Of a stretch of DNA of 63,839 nt, positions 9,270 through 17,898 are shown piece after piece. The position numbers and the translations under genes are program-made. The first letter of the stretch is position 1. Each line of letters starts with the position of its first letter. The DNA lies in assembly GCA_019633985.1 (NCBI GenBank), contig JAHQWE010000084.1, positions 1 to 63,839 on the forward strand, written 5' to 3'. This DNA is from Acidiferrobacterales bacterium. GTDB lineage: Bacteria > Pseudomonadota > Gammaproteobacteria > Arenicellales > Poriferihabitantaceae. Under the pieces are notes generated by a model. It was not told the origin of the DNA and searched no databases. It saw nothing but the letters and a program-made list of their open reading frames with translations.

Positions 9270-10025
9270 ATGAAAAATGAACAGATAACACCTGAGGAAA
9301 ATGCAACTGAACATTCCACCAGTGATCGTAGACGGTCGTTTCTAAAAGGGCTTGCGAGCATCCCCGCTGTGGGTGCGTTTTCTTCACTGTTTACACCCGG
9401 AAAAGCCAGCGCGGCCATGAATGGGAGTGTTTACAATTTAAAAGGTCGCTATTTCGAATCATGCTCCTGTACAACTGCAGTGTGTCCCTGCCTGTTTCTT
9501 CAGGATCCGACAGAAGGTTACTGTAAGGCATTTCCTTCATGGCATATTGAGGAAGGGAATTTGGGGGACGTACGTTTGGACGGGTTGAACGTTGCTGCCT
9601 GGCTACATTCACCGGGCCCTTTGACGCAAGGAAACTGGCGCCTCGCTCTCTATATTGACGAGAACGCGACGGATGATCAATATAATGCCATCGAAGAGCT
9701 ATGGGGAGGTACCCATGGCGGGCATCTGCAAGTAATTGCCTCACTGGTTTCAGAATATCTTGGTAGTACTGCAGCAAAAATATCCTGGAAGGAAGATGGG
9801 AACACCCGCATCATGTCGGTCGAAGGTGTTGGTGGGGTTGAGATTGAAGCTTATGAAGGAGCGGATGGCAAAAACGTGACATTGCACGATACTCCTTTAG
9901 CTATTGCTCCCCCACACCCGATCACAATTAACAAGTCTACTCGGTGGAGCTATCAGGATAATGGCATCGATATGTTGCTATCCGGTACTGCGGGGCTGGC
10001 ATCAGATTTTACTTATTCAGTCTGA
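9270..10025 (+). CDS. Tat-exported DUF1326 protein
   Basis: 251 residues. The twin-arginine leader DRRRSFLKGLASIPAVGAF ends near GKASA, so it is folded before export to the periplasm. The mature protein begins with the DUF1326 core: LKGRYFESCSCTTAVCPCLF, PTEGYCKAFPSWHIEEGN, GDVRLDGLNVAAW, GNWRLALYIDENAT. The CxCxxxxCPC cluster is a likely metal or redox site. Start ATG 9270 follows AATAGGAGAATAACC, a good Shine-Dalgarno. It follows the DUF2182 gene and is probably expressed with it. The Tat signal on a Cys-cluster protein suggests cofactor loading before export; that is inference. Confidence 0.88.
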   Translation: MKNEQITPEENATEHSTSDRRRSFLKGLASIPAVGAFSSLFTPGKASAAMNGSVYNLKGRYFESCSCTTAVCPCLFLQDPTEGYCKAFPSWHIEEGNLGDVRLDGLNVAAWLHSPGPLTQGNWRLALYIDENATDDQYNAIEELWGGTHGGHLQVIASLVSEYLGSTAAKISWKEDGNTRIMSVEGVGGVEIEAYEGADGKNVTLHDTPLAIAPPHPITINKSTRWSYQDNGIDMLLSGTAGLASDFTYSV

Positions 10026-10741
10026 TTCGCCGAAAAGGTAGCGGCAGTGGATAGTTGTATTTGTCGCTTCCTATCGCACTGTAATTGCTGAAGATCGCTT
10101 GGTAACGCAGGAGGACCACAGCGATCATCCGCTCGTTTAGATTGGATGGGGTCTAAGGCATTGGATTTGCCAGTATATCCTTGGGCTACCTGTTCCCGAC
10201 AAAATCGCTGACTCCAGCGTTTTTAGGTGGCGATCAGCGACCGCTGAAAAAGTTGGACTAGTAGGGCAGGCGTCGCACAGAACGATCACACTGTGTTCTG
10301 TGGGATTTGCGAAATTGCAAACGATTTCGATCGGCATGCGCAGAGTATGTTGACTGAGTCTCGCTGTGGAGCGTCAAGAAAATTCCACCAATAAAAATAC
10401 TCTTTTGCGCACTGTCAACCAGACAAACGAAAATAACCTCAATCCATCAAAGCGAATCCCGACGTCACTCTTAAAATATTCGGCGGCGGAGTCAATCACT
10501 GATTTCTCCCAATGAGATCAAGTGCCGTACAGGTTTGGTGCTGACGGCTTTTTATGGATCTTGTGATGTAGTACCGAACGGTATGAAACGGGTATTACAT
10601 CACCGGTTAGGTGTTCATTTCATAATATATTAGCAGCACATACAGGAGAGTGCTGGTTTAACAAAGCTGGTACTGACTATTAAACTAATACGGTGTTATT
10701 CGGTTTCATAGTAAGAATCAGTTTCCCCGCAGGAGGTGGAT
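10026..10741. other. Gene-free region with an inverted repeat
   Basis: About 715 bp without a supportable gene; short frames here lack ribosome-binding sites and recognisable sequence. The notable item is a 13-bp inverted repeat at 10563-10603 (GTGATGTAGTACC against GGTATTACATCAC, one mismatch, 15-base loop) about 140 bp before the next gene. It could be an operator or an RNA hairpin of that gene's leader. Confidence 0.45.
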
Positions 10742-11374
10742 ATGTTTGGTGAAAAAACTGAATCAATGGTGTTGCAAACTGGAAGTGTAGAAAGTTTCTT
10801 TCACGAATCATTAATCGATTTGAAGGAGCGTCGTCAATCAGAAGTGAGCGACTCATCGTTGGCTTATCTGGTTAATTTGCTCAGTCGATTTTTGCATGCA
10901 GATCAACTGTTTGAATGGGAAAAAGAGGCTGGCTTTGGGTTGCCGACTCTAGCGTTCATGTATGGGAAAGCGATGCACAGCCCTGATCGTAATCAGCGTA
11001 TCTCGGTGCTGCGAAGACTGGGAGATGTGGCGCTTTTTGTAGCGGGGTTGTTCGGCCCTGGTTTGACAAGAAAATTGGCTGGAATGAACTACTATATCGA
11101 TATGGGCGGTGGTGCATATGGGATGGTGTATAACAATCTGGAGAAGCATCGTAGTGGGACAATGGACCCTGATGTATTTCGCGAATTATCAGAACACTTC
11201 CCTGAGCTCGTCGAATTACTTGATGAATTCGCACAGGATACCAGTCTAAGAACGGATAGAGACTTGCTGACATTGTACGAGCACTGGCTGAGAAACAATA
11301 ATCCTGCCACGGCTGCAAGGTTGGCAGCGCAAGGAGTTTCTTTGTCCAGTATTCAAAGTAGCCAGCGCCACTGA
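10742..11374 (+). CDS. Conserved hypothetical cytosolic protein, first of a coupled pair
   Basis: 210 residues. ATG 10742 lies 5 bases after AGGAGG, an ideal Shine-Dalgarno, and is preferred over the GTG at 10736. No signal or membrane segment, although SVLRRLGDVALFVAGLFGPG is hydrophobic. Blocks such as ESFFHESLIDLKERRQ, RRLGDVALFVAGLF and MNYYIDMGGGAYGMVY resemble an uncharacterised family I recall from other gammaproteobacteria, with no known reaction. The stop overlaps the next start by one base (TGATG), so the two genes are translationally coupled. Confidence 0.8.
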   Translation: MFGEKTESMVLQTGSVESFFHESLIDLKERRQSEVSDSSLAYLVNLLSRFLHADQLFEWEKEAGFGLPTLAFMYGKAMHSPDRNQRISVLRRLGDVALFVAGLFGPGLTRKLAGMNYYIDMGGGAYGMVYNNLEKHRSGTMDPDVFRELSEHFPELVELLDEFAQDTSLRTDRDLLTLYEHWLRNNNPATAARLAAQGVSLSSIQSSQRH

Positions 11375-12042
11375 TGCTTCTGGAATCTATCCAGAATCGA
11401 CTGCACACTATCTATGATCTCGGACCAGGTTATCCGATTGCAGACTTTCTGATTACCTGTCCTAAACAGATAACCGCACTGGATCAAAGTGAAAACCCGC
11501 GTTCGATAGAAGAAAAACTACTCATCTACGAAGACGAAGGTGAGCTGCATATTTCGCTATTCATCAATCAATCTATCCTAGATGCTCTTCATGACTGTGA
11601 ACCAGTAAGTCCACTTAATCAACAAAAAGTTGCGACTTATTGCACTGCGTTGGAGGGAGTGAGTCATTTTGTCTACCTAAGTTGGAACGCGAGACACAAC
11701 CGAACAATCAGTCAACTAGAGATGGAGTTGCAGGCAGAAGTGGATAAATTTGTTTCCTTGCTCAAACTCTATGAAGAACAGGGCGTCGTCATTTCCTCCG
11801 AAATTCTGGCAAACTGGCTGTTTGACGAATGCGGTTACGATGAGAATCTCAAGCCCGTTGAAAGAGAGCGGTATCAGAGAGCGAATTCTTACGCGTCCCA
11901 GTTTTGCAGACGCCTGATGTGGAAAAAACCGCGTGACAGAATCGATCAAACGGCATTTAGAGAGTTACGACGATTCTATCGCAAGCGTCACCAAGACAAA
12001 TTGCAACACTGCGACCATCACAATATCCTCTCAGGGCCTTGA
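11374..12042 (+). CDS. Conserved hypothetical protein, second of a coupled pair
   Basis: 222 residues. The start ATG overlaps the previous stop (TGATG). The N-terminal ~120 residues are mixed alpha/beta (YDLGPGYPIADFLIT, EEKLLIYEDEGELHISLFI, GVSHFVYLSWNARHNR). The middle is a long charged helix (RTISQLEMELQAEVDKFVSL) and the C-terminus is strongly basic (RRFYRKRHQDKLQHC). Cytosolic by absence of signals. No family named. The coupling implies it works with the upstream protein at a fixed ratio. Confidence 0.78.
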   Translation: MLLESIQNRLHTIYDLGPGYPIADFLITCPKQITALDQSENPRSIEEKLLIYEDEGELHISLFINQSILDALHDCEPVSPLNQQKVATYCTALEGVSHFVYLSWNARHNRTISQLEMELQAEVDKFVSLLKLYEEQGVVISSEILANWLFDECGYDENLKPVERERYQRANSYASQFCRRLMWKKPRDRIDQTAFRELRRFYRKRHQDKLQHCDHHNILSGP

Positions 12043-12076
12043 TAATGCCTCTCATCGCTTGCCGTCTCAAAAATGA

Positions 12077-12529
12077 CTAGGGATTCAATGTGATATTTAC
12101 CGGCAAATTTGCCACACAGGCTTCATTTCCAGGTAACCTCGCCGTAACGGATAGTTTGGTATAACGATCAGCCGAATTCTTTTCGGGTGAATTTAAATCG
12201 AATGTCAGTGCAATAGCGTGGTCACCGCCACCTAAATCTTGAATAAAAGGATAGCCTTCAATCCAGTCGTCTGCAGACGCATTCTCAAAGTTGGTGGTGA
12301 TATCGACATTGCTGGCACTTTGCAAGGTCAGAGTCAGATCAACCGAAAGCTGACTGGTCGCTTTATTTAGTGACGCCTCGGTGCCAGAGGAAACAGTGAG
12401 ATTGTTGATCGTACATTTACTCGTGAGTAACGGCGCGCCCGCTCCACCCGTAGTGGTTTCTCCGCCGCCTCCACAGCCAGTCATAACCAGAAATATGGCT
12501 AAAATTCCAATTCGGTAGCGATTTTCCAT
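12077..12529 (-). CDS. Lipoprotein, third gene of the haloperoxidase unit
   Basis: 150 residues. The leader ends in a clear lipobox (LVMTGC) followed by GGGG, typical of an outer-membrane-sorted lipoprotein. The mature part is beta-rich (QLSVDLTLTLQSASNVDIT, GDHAIALTFDLNSP, YTKLSVTARLPG) with three mature cysteines counting the lipidated one. It follows the barrel gene by 11 bases and ends the unit. Function unknown; it may be an accessory of the barrel or haloperoxidase. Confidence 0.72.
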   Translation of the reverse strand: MENRYRIGILAIFLVMTGCGGGGETTTGGAGAPLLTSKCTINNLTVSSGTEASLNKATSQLSVDLTLTLQSASNVDITTNFENASADDWIEGYPFIQDLGGGDHAIALTFDLNSPEKNSADRYTKLSVTARLPGNEACVANLPVNITLNP

Positions 12530-12540
12530 AAAAGGTAAAA

Positions 12541-13542
12541 TTATATTTCGTAACGGATTGATAGAGCATAGGTTCGGAATGCTTCGTCCATTAGCTTTGT
12601 GCTTTCCGACCTGATACCAGCATTTAACGACAAACCGCGAGCTACGTCCATACGTAACCCGAGTGAGACAAATCGTTCAGTATTATTCAGTACATTTTCA
12701 CGACTTATCCCGGTAAATGACCACCCAAAGCGGTTAAAGCGATAGTGCAGACCCATAGAAAAAGTGGTCAGAGAAAATGTTTGGTTGCTATCAACAGTAT
12801 CGATTTCTTCCAGCATCCATTGTGCGTCCGCAGACCATCGGCCGCGTTCCAATTGGCTCCCCAGAGCGACACCTTCTGAAGCGTTGACACCTTGCGCATT
12901 CCCTTGCGGGTCTTCAGTATGATTGGCTCGCAGGAACCAGCCTAGTCTATAGCCACCAGAAACCCGATGGTGAAGAAAACCTAGTTCGGTATTCGCAGAC
13001 TCGTCAATGCTGGCCAGTAAACTGAGTTTAGGGCTCGACCATTCGTAGTGAATACCCCAGGTTTCTAATGGAAGAAGAAAGCTATCATTATCAATGCCGA
13101 GTAGTCCGACCGACCGACGGCGACCGGCTTTATCAAACAATTCTGTAGCGATTTCTCCCGCGCTCACCGAGCCCCATTGGTCTTTGATAAATACACGAAA
13201 TTCGTCAAAGTAATTCTCGCCACTGCCGCTCATGTAATCGCCTTCGTAACTCGCACCGACATCCCAATCGTTTTCCAATTGTTGAGAGTAAGACACTTTC
13301 CCAATAAGGCGCCGGGTATCAAACCTTGCCAGATTATTATTTTCAGAACGATATTGCCAATCCACCAGCGCATTCAGCAGGAAAGTACCATTTTCGGTCG
13401 CGATGGCCACAGGCTTCTCGACAAATGAAAGCTGGTCAGCGTTTTGCGCAAAGCTCGGATAGCTTTGTGAAAGAGCGACGATTGCTATCAATCCAGTCAG
13501 AAAATTTTGGAAACGCATCCTTTTAAGTGTCAGGGAATTCAC
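12541..13542 (-). CDS. Outer-membrane beta-barrel protein
   Basis: 333 residues. It has a signal peptide (NFLTGLIAIVALSQSYPSFAQ) and then amphipathic alternating strands (NGTFLLNALVDWQYR, DWDVGASYEGDYMSGSG), ending with aromatic/charged strands and the terminal RTYALSIRYEI. The pattern FDEFRVFIKDQWGSVSAGE is porin-like. The upstream stop and this GTG overlap in TAGTG; an ATG at 13518 is an alternative start that puts the signal peptide first. Second gene of a three-gene operon after the haloperoxidase. It may pass a substrate or product of the enzyme, which is inference. Confidence 0.75.
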   Translation of the reverse strand: MNSLTLKRMRFQNFLTGLIAIVALSQSYPSFAQNADQLSFVEKPVAIATENGTFLLNALVDWQYRSENNNLARFDTRRLIGKVSYSQQLENDWDVGASYEGDYMSGSGENYFDEFRVFIKDQWGSVSAGEIATELFDKAGRRRSVGLLGIDNDSFLLPLETWGIHYEWSSPKLSLLASIDESANTELGFLHHRVSGGYRLGWFLRANHTEDPQGNAQGVNASEGVALGSQLERGRWSADAQWMLEEIDTVDSNQTFSLTTFSMGLHYRFNRFGWSFTGISRENVLNNTERFVSLGLRMDVARGLSLNAGIRSESTKLMDEAFRTYALSIRYEI

Positions 13543-14951
13543 TACGAAGAAAATGAGTTTTTCACTACTGTATCGGCAATAGCGAATCCCAGCTGTAAAC
13601 CGTTCTGATTATCTTCTTCCCAATGTACGCCGCCGTATTCCCGACTCGCCCCATTTTCTTCAGCGATGGCAGTTAGCGAATTCCAGGATCTGGATACGTT
13701 TTTAAGTTGCATGGGCCAGTTCACCAGATCAGCGGGAACAGCGGTCAATCTGATGCGATCACTGCCCAGTAGAAGGCGCATTACCCCAGCCGACGCAGCA
13801 CCAAATACGGAATGCCCAGAAACATAGGAAGGGAACGCGGGGGTAGGTATATAGCTATGCCAGCTGCTGTCCTCAGGCATACTTGAGCTAGGCCGGAATC
13901 GCGTGTTTGCATAGCGTATCGCAGTTTCTGGGCGCAGGATGTCATGATGGAACTTGTTGTGCCAGGACGCAATGGCGGCGTCGGCCTGGGCTATACTGAG
14001 AGCGCAAAAAAAGCGCGCCTGCTGTAACAGGGTCCAGGATTGCTTGTGACAGAGTTCAAGTGCAAGTAATTGAAAGTGTCCGGGGGCGGTCACACCACCA
14101 GGGCCGTCTTCCCAAAACAGGGCAACTTCACTCTGTTCTTCAGTTCTGACCGGGCTGTTGGCTCCACCGATCAATTGTACTTTTTCGAACTGCCGGGCAA
14201 ATTCGGGGGACTCGTGATCGGGAAACGGTGCTGCCTCGAAGCGCGAGACCGAACCAATCGCCCAGGTATCTTGTGCCCCCCAACCTGGTAGAAGGCCACG
14301 CTGAAACGCGTTTATATCTGGACCGGAAGATGCTCCGTAAAATGGAGCGGTTGGCTTCCAGGACAAAACGTCGTCTCGTTTGGGGTATCTGTCTGGATAA
14401 ATGCGACTGCGAGCAGGCTCAGCCCCATCTCTAGTTCGCCAGCGGGTAACGGCTCTCGCTGCTTTCTGTCCTTGAATTATCGCTTCAGTACGCTGTGGAG
14501 CGTCATGATAGCGTTGGGCCAGCCGGCGTTTATCTGGTGCAAATGAGGTGCTCCATGCTTCTTCGAGGGCGTCGAAGAAAGCGGTGAGGTATGCCAGTCC
14601 AGAGGGAGAGAAAGAAGAGCGACTCCAGGACAACCCCGGCAATATAGGCTGTCCCCCAACGGCGAGATAGCCGGCTAAGTGCGCCATCGCATAGCCACGA
14701 GATGCCTCTAACGGGGAGAGAGATAAATTTCTTGTGCCTTGCAACATCGTGTCGTTGCATTGAAACACTATGGGAAAATCAGTAGGTTCTTTTTTGCTTT
14801 CAAGCTGAGTCAAATAGGATTGTTGACCAGCGCTCCGTATGCACCCGGAAATTAGGGGAGCCATCGCCGCCGTTCCGAAAGCTGATCCGTACAAACCAGT
14901 TTTAAGAAACCGCCTTCGCGAATATCCCACCGGCTTTTTATTCACGAGCAA
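13542..14951 (-). CDS. Tat-exported vanadium-dependent haloperoxidase (PAP2 superfamily)
   Basis: 469 residues. The Tat leader YSRRRFLKTGLYGSAFG ends near a cysteine (ISGC), so it may be a lipoprotein. The C-terminal third carries the vanadate site in order: Lys and Arg in WHNKFHHDILRPETAIRY, the SGH motif in FPSYVSGHSVFGAAS, and Arg/His in GASREYGGVHWEEDNQNG. These are the vanadium chloro/bromoperoxidase residues; acid phosphatases of the same superfamily are shorter and lack the long N-terminal half. It would oxidise halide with hydrogen peroxide in the periplasm or at the surface. The halide preference cannot be read from sequence. First gene of a unit with a barrel and a lipoprotein. Confidence 0.9.
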   Translation of the reverse strand: MLVNKKPVGYSRRRFLKTGLYGSAFGTAAMAPLISGCIRSAGQQSYLTQLESKKEPTDFPIVFQCNDTMLQGTRNLSLSPLEASRGYAMAHLAGYLAVGGQPILPGLSWSRSSFSPSGLAYLTAFFDALEEAWSTSFAPDKRRLAQRYHDAPQRTEAIIQGQKAARAVTRWRTRDGAEPARSRIYPDRYPKRDDVLSWKPTAPFYGASSGPDINAFQRGLLPGWGAQDTWAIGSVSRFEAAPFPDHESPEFARQFEKVQLIGGANSPVRTEEQSEVALFWEDGPGGVTAPGHFQLLALELCHKQSWTLLQQARFFCALSIAQADAAIASWHNKFHHDILRPETAIRYANTRFRPSSSMPEDSSWHSYIPTPAFPSYVSGHSVFGAASAGVMRLLLGSDRIRLTAVPADLVNWPMQLKNVSRSWNSLTAIAEENGASREYGGVHWEEDNQNGLQLGFAIADTVVKNSFSS

Positions 14952-15375
14952 AATAAAAATTAGATTGAAAAACCTAGCGTAGGGTAACAGAATTCACTGC
15001 ATCAATAGTGTTGGAAGGCGTGTTGTTTAACCTGTCGATAGTCTGCGGTCTATCTCGGCTTTAGCAGAAACAATCACAATTATCGGACTATGGCTATGTT
15101 TAGCTCAGTAACTAGGAAGTACGAGTTTCCACTCGATCTGCATCATTGTTCAACGTCGCGGAATTAGTTTTGAGTGTGAACATGATTGCAAGACCTATCT
15201 GTTCCAAAAAGGCGAGAGTAAAAGTAAAGCAATATTGACTTTGAGGTTAGTGAATGATCGGCTAATGAAGCATTCGATCAGATCATTACGGGTGGGTGAG
15301 TTTCGGGACAATAGACGCTGTTCGTGAAAGAGATCCAAGTATTTGTCAGGTTCAGACGTTTGCCTGACAGATTAG
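14952..15375. other. Intergenic region upstream of the haloperoxidase unit
   Basis: 424 bp without a gene. It carries the haloperoxidase promoter (minus strand) at its left end and the 3' end of the cyclic-nucleotide-binding gene at its right end. A TGTCAGG/CCTGACA hairpin at 15344-15369 lies just past that gene's stop; it lacks a U-run, so termination is uncertain. Confidence 0.4.
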
Positions 15376-16344
15376 TTAACCCAATTGGAGGCTTTGCTGA
15401 CGTCTCGCAAATCTGCGCGTTTGAATATCGAGCTTGGAAAGCAAACTGTGGATCAGGCTTTCGTGAAATCGGAACGAAAGATGTAGTTGAGGATCCATGA
15501 ACTGCTCACGATGACTTCCGGGGAGCGACAACAAGGTCGTTCTAGAGAGACTGCGGACGATCGACGCCGTAGAACAATCCAACAGCCAGTCAATTTCCCC
15601 AAAAGTAGTTCCGGGGCCCAATACCTCTGTTTGATAATAAAGATCTTTGCCATGTAAGCGGGTTTCGACAGCACCCCGAATCACCACATAACAATCATTT
15701 TGGTTGTTCTCAGATATTGGAACGATACTATTCTTGGGGACAGTCATAATTGTTCCTATGCTAAGTAAATCGGTGATGTTGCTATCTGAAAAGCGATTGA
15801 AGAACGGCAAGGTAGACAGAAAATTTCTGACGTCGAACTCTGCTCCCGTTACGATTTCACTATCGCACTTTTGCATTGGCGTTTCACATTGATCGCCACG
15901 TATATGTGCTGCATCCCGATGGGTACATTGAATGCGATGTGCGAGAGTCTTGCCCAGCCGATGCATAATAATCAGTGAAGCAGGGTGATAATGGGCATAG
16001 AGCGCTGACAGATCGTTCTTATCCATACGCAACGCGGTGATTGGAGTTTCCGCGATTGCTGTTGCTGATCGGCGATGATTTGGCAGTAACGCCAGTTCGC
16101 CAAGCAGTTCTCCATTGTCCAAAGTGGCTAGGTTGACTTCCGCGCCACCGGGAATCTTTGCATTCAGTGAGGCACGCCCTTCGAGGATAAAGTATACGGA
16201 GTTTGCGAGTTGACCTTGTTGGAACAGAGTTTTGCCACTAGGGAAGTGTCTGGTTTCGACAATTCGTGTAACAACCTGAAGGTGTTCGGTGGGTAGATTG
16301 AGGAAAAACGGATGTTGAACTACCGAGTGCTCTTTCGATGTCAT
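15376..16344 (-). CDS. Double cyclic-nucleotide-binding-domain protein
   Basis: 322 residues with two CNB domains and no helix-turn-helix or catalytic domain. Domain 1 (about 10-135) has a recognisable phosphate-binding cassette: LLGELALLPNHRRSATAIAE. Domain 2 (about 170-300) has a degenerate cassette, TFGEIDWLLDCSTASIVRS, missing the usual Arg-Ala context, so it may not bind nucleotide. It lies 9 bases after the class II glutamine amidotransferase on the same strand, and a regulatory link between the two is likely but unproven. Cytosolic. Confidence 0.85.
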   Translation of the reverse strand: MTSKEHSVVQHPFFLNLPTEHLQVVTRIVETRHFPSGKTLFQQGQLANSVYFILEGRASLNAKIPGGAEVNLATLDNGELLGELALLPNHRRSATAIAETPITALRMDKNDLSALYAHYHPASLIIMHRLGKTLAHRIQCTHRDAAHIRGDQCETPMQKCDSEIVTGAEFDVRNFLSTLPFFNRFSDSNITDLLSIGTIMTVPKNSIVPISENNQNDCYVVIRGAVETRLHGKDLYYQTEVLGPGTTFGEIDWLLDCSTASIVRSLSRTTLLSLPGSHREQFMDPQLHLSFRFHESLIHSLLSKLDIQTRRFARRQQSLQLG

Positions 16345-16353
16345 GATACCTGC

Positions 16354-17280
16354 CTAAACGGAAATATCAGCAATTCTGATGCGCCGGTTGGAGCCCGTTC
16401 CTGAAACAATTAATGCGGCGTACTCTGGCACCTCGATCCAACCGGTTGTGTCACGGGTTAGTGGCTCGGATGCTAAAAGAAATGCTTCTGTGGAGGTGGG
16501 ATCACCGGTCATTGTGTACTGGTTTTCAACGACTGTATAGCTTTGACCTGTGGTGTACCAAAGACTCAGATAATGCAAATTTGACTCGTGAATTGCACTG
16601 GGATTGCTGGTGTCATAGCAGCCAAAATCGTAGGTATAACGCAACGCTAGCATATTCTCGCCGTCAGTAAAAAATAGATTCATGGCACTGCTGCGATCAA
16701 TACCCTTTTTATCTCTTGCTTCAGCCACGATTTTTAAACTCGACGTAAGAGCATCTAGTAGCTGATCCACCGAGGCGTTCTGCGCATCGCTGCCGAGTAT
16801 CGACATCGTCAGTGCATAGAGCGTTTCTGAATCGGTGTTTCCCTGCATATGTCTGGAAATAGACGTAGGGACATACTGCATCAGCTCCGACTTGATCAAC
16901 GCATGATCAGCAAGATCTCCATTGTGAGCCATCGCCCAGCAACACCCCTCGTAGAGGAAAGGATGTAAATTGTGTGCGCCAAAGCCTGCGTTTGTGGAAT
17001 AGGGAATCCCTCGAACATGCGCGAGTAGGCACGACGCTTGAGCCTTCCGCGCCAGAGCGCGCAGGTTATTGTCGAAAACAGGTAATTCAATTGATCTGTA
17101 GTTCCAAGGGAGCTCAGGGTGTGCCGAGGAAGAATCCCAGGCCAGCATTCCAAACCCTCCCAGATTCAACATATTCAACAGTTGCGGATCATAAGCCTGG
17201 CGAATAAGCGAGCTGTCGGGTTTGTACAGCAAATCATCCAAAATAACGGGTGGGCCACTATAGGCCAGAACTCTGCACAT
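16354..17280 (-). CDS. Class II glutamine amidotransferase (YafJ/EgtC-like)
   Basis: 308 residues. It begins MCRVLAYSG, so Cys2 becomes the N-terminal nucleophile after Met removal, as in Ntn-type glutaminases. Other signatures are CLLAHVRGIPYS, WAMAHNGDL (oxyanion Asn-Gly) and GNTDSETLYAL. It is a stand-alone glutaminase domain without a synthase, as in YafJ and EgtC; EgtC removes glutamate from an ergothioneine intermediate, but no egtB or egtD is nearby, so the substrate here is unknown. It is first in a two-gene unit with the CNB protein. Confidence 0.9.
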   Translation of the reverse strand: MCRVLAYSGPPVILDDLLYKPDSSLIRQAYDPQLLNMLNLGGFGMLAWDSSSAHPELPWNYRSIELPVFDNNLRALARKAQASCLLAHVRGIPYSTNAGFGAHNLHPFLYEGCCWAMAHNGDLADHALIKSELMQYVPTSISRHMQGNTDSETLYALTMSILGSDAQNASVDQLLDALTSSLKIVAEARDKKGIDRSSAMNLFFTDGENMLALRYTYDFGCYDTSNPSAIHESNLHYLSLWYTTGQSYTVVENQYTMTGDPTSTEAFLLASEPLTRDTTGWIEVPEYAALIVSGTGSNRRIRIADISV

Positions 17281-17898
17281 GAGATTTGTGGTCTAGGATA
17301 TTCGTAAGTTTTGTTTTAGCTTCAAGTCAAGCGCGAGGTGCACATAGTACGAGAGAATAATACCCTTGAACTGTTTACGATGCCTGTTTCCTTCTCCCGC
17401 CTTTTGCTAACGTGCGATGATCAGTGAATGACGCGCGCAGATAGCGTGTGCAAACGCATTCACTCGCTCGTCCAGATTTCATGCCATAGAAGTCCGAACT
17501 CGAGTCGAGTGTCTGTTTTATTGGGAGTGCTCGACCTGGGACCGAATTTCAAGGCTCTTTGAGGCGTCTTGCGAACGGTTTGAACCACGGTGTGGAGATC
17601 TGCTGAATCAATGAAAATCACAAAAAAGGGATAAGACGACCCAGAGCGAAAGAGGGCGGGATTGTTACCTACCTGGAGTACAACCCCTTTCTGGAACAAT
17701 AATGCTGCCAAGCGATACGAACAGCCTCAGAGATTTCGAAATAATGTTGACATTAATGTATACGTGAGATATTTTCCCACAAACTGAAGATCGCAGCCTT
17801 TTCGAGTCTAGAGCCCTATTTGTATGATGGGAGGGGAGCTCTGAGTCCAGTTGGCAAAGCGGTTAAGCAACACCCTAATTCCCTTTTCTTGTTCACAA
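17281..17898. other. Intergenic region between divergent genes
   Basis: About 620 bp. An 83-codon frame at 17460-17711 (minus, TTG start) has no ribosome-binding site and resembles nothing known, so it is not called. The right part carries a good promoter for the downstream plus-strand gene (separate entry). Confidence 0.4.
17747..17775 (+). promoter_or_regulatory. Sigma-70-like promoter with overlapping palindrome
   Basis: TTGACA and TATTTT are 17 bases apart. The -35 end overlaps the perfect 10-bp palindrome ACATTAATGT, a possible operator. It would drive the gene starting at 17899. Confidence 0.45.

Noticed and set aside
10137..10337. 66-codon minus-strand frame in the gap after the DUF1326 gene
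   Set aside because: No ribosome-binding site, no signal or known motif.
17460..17711. 83-codon minus-strand frame
   Set aside because: TTG start without ribosome-binding site directly after a stop, no recognised sequence; kept only as a remark in the intergenic entry.
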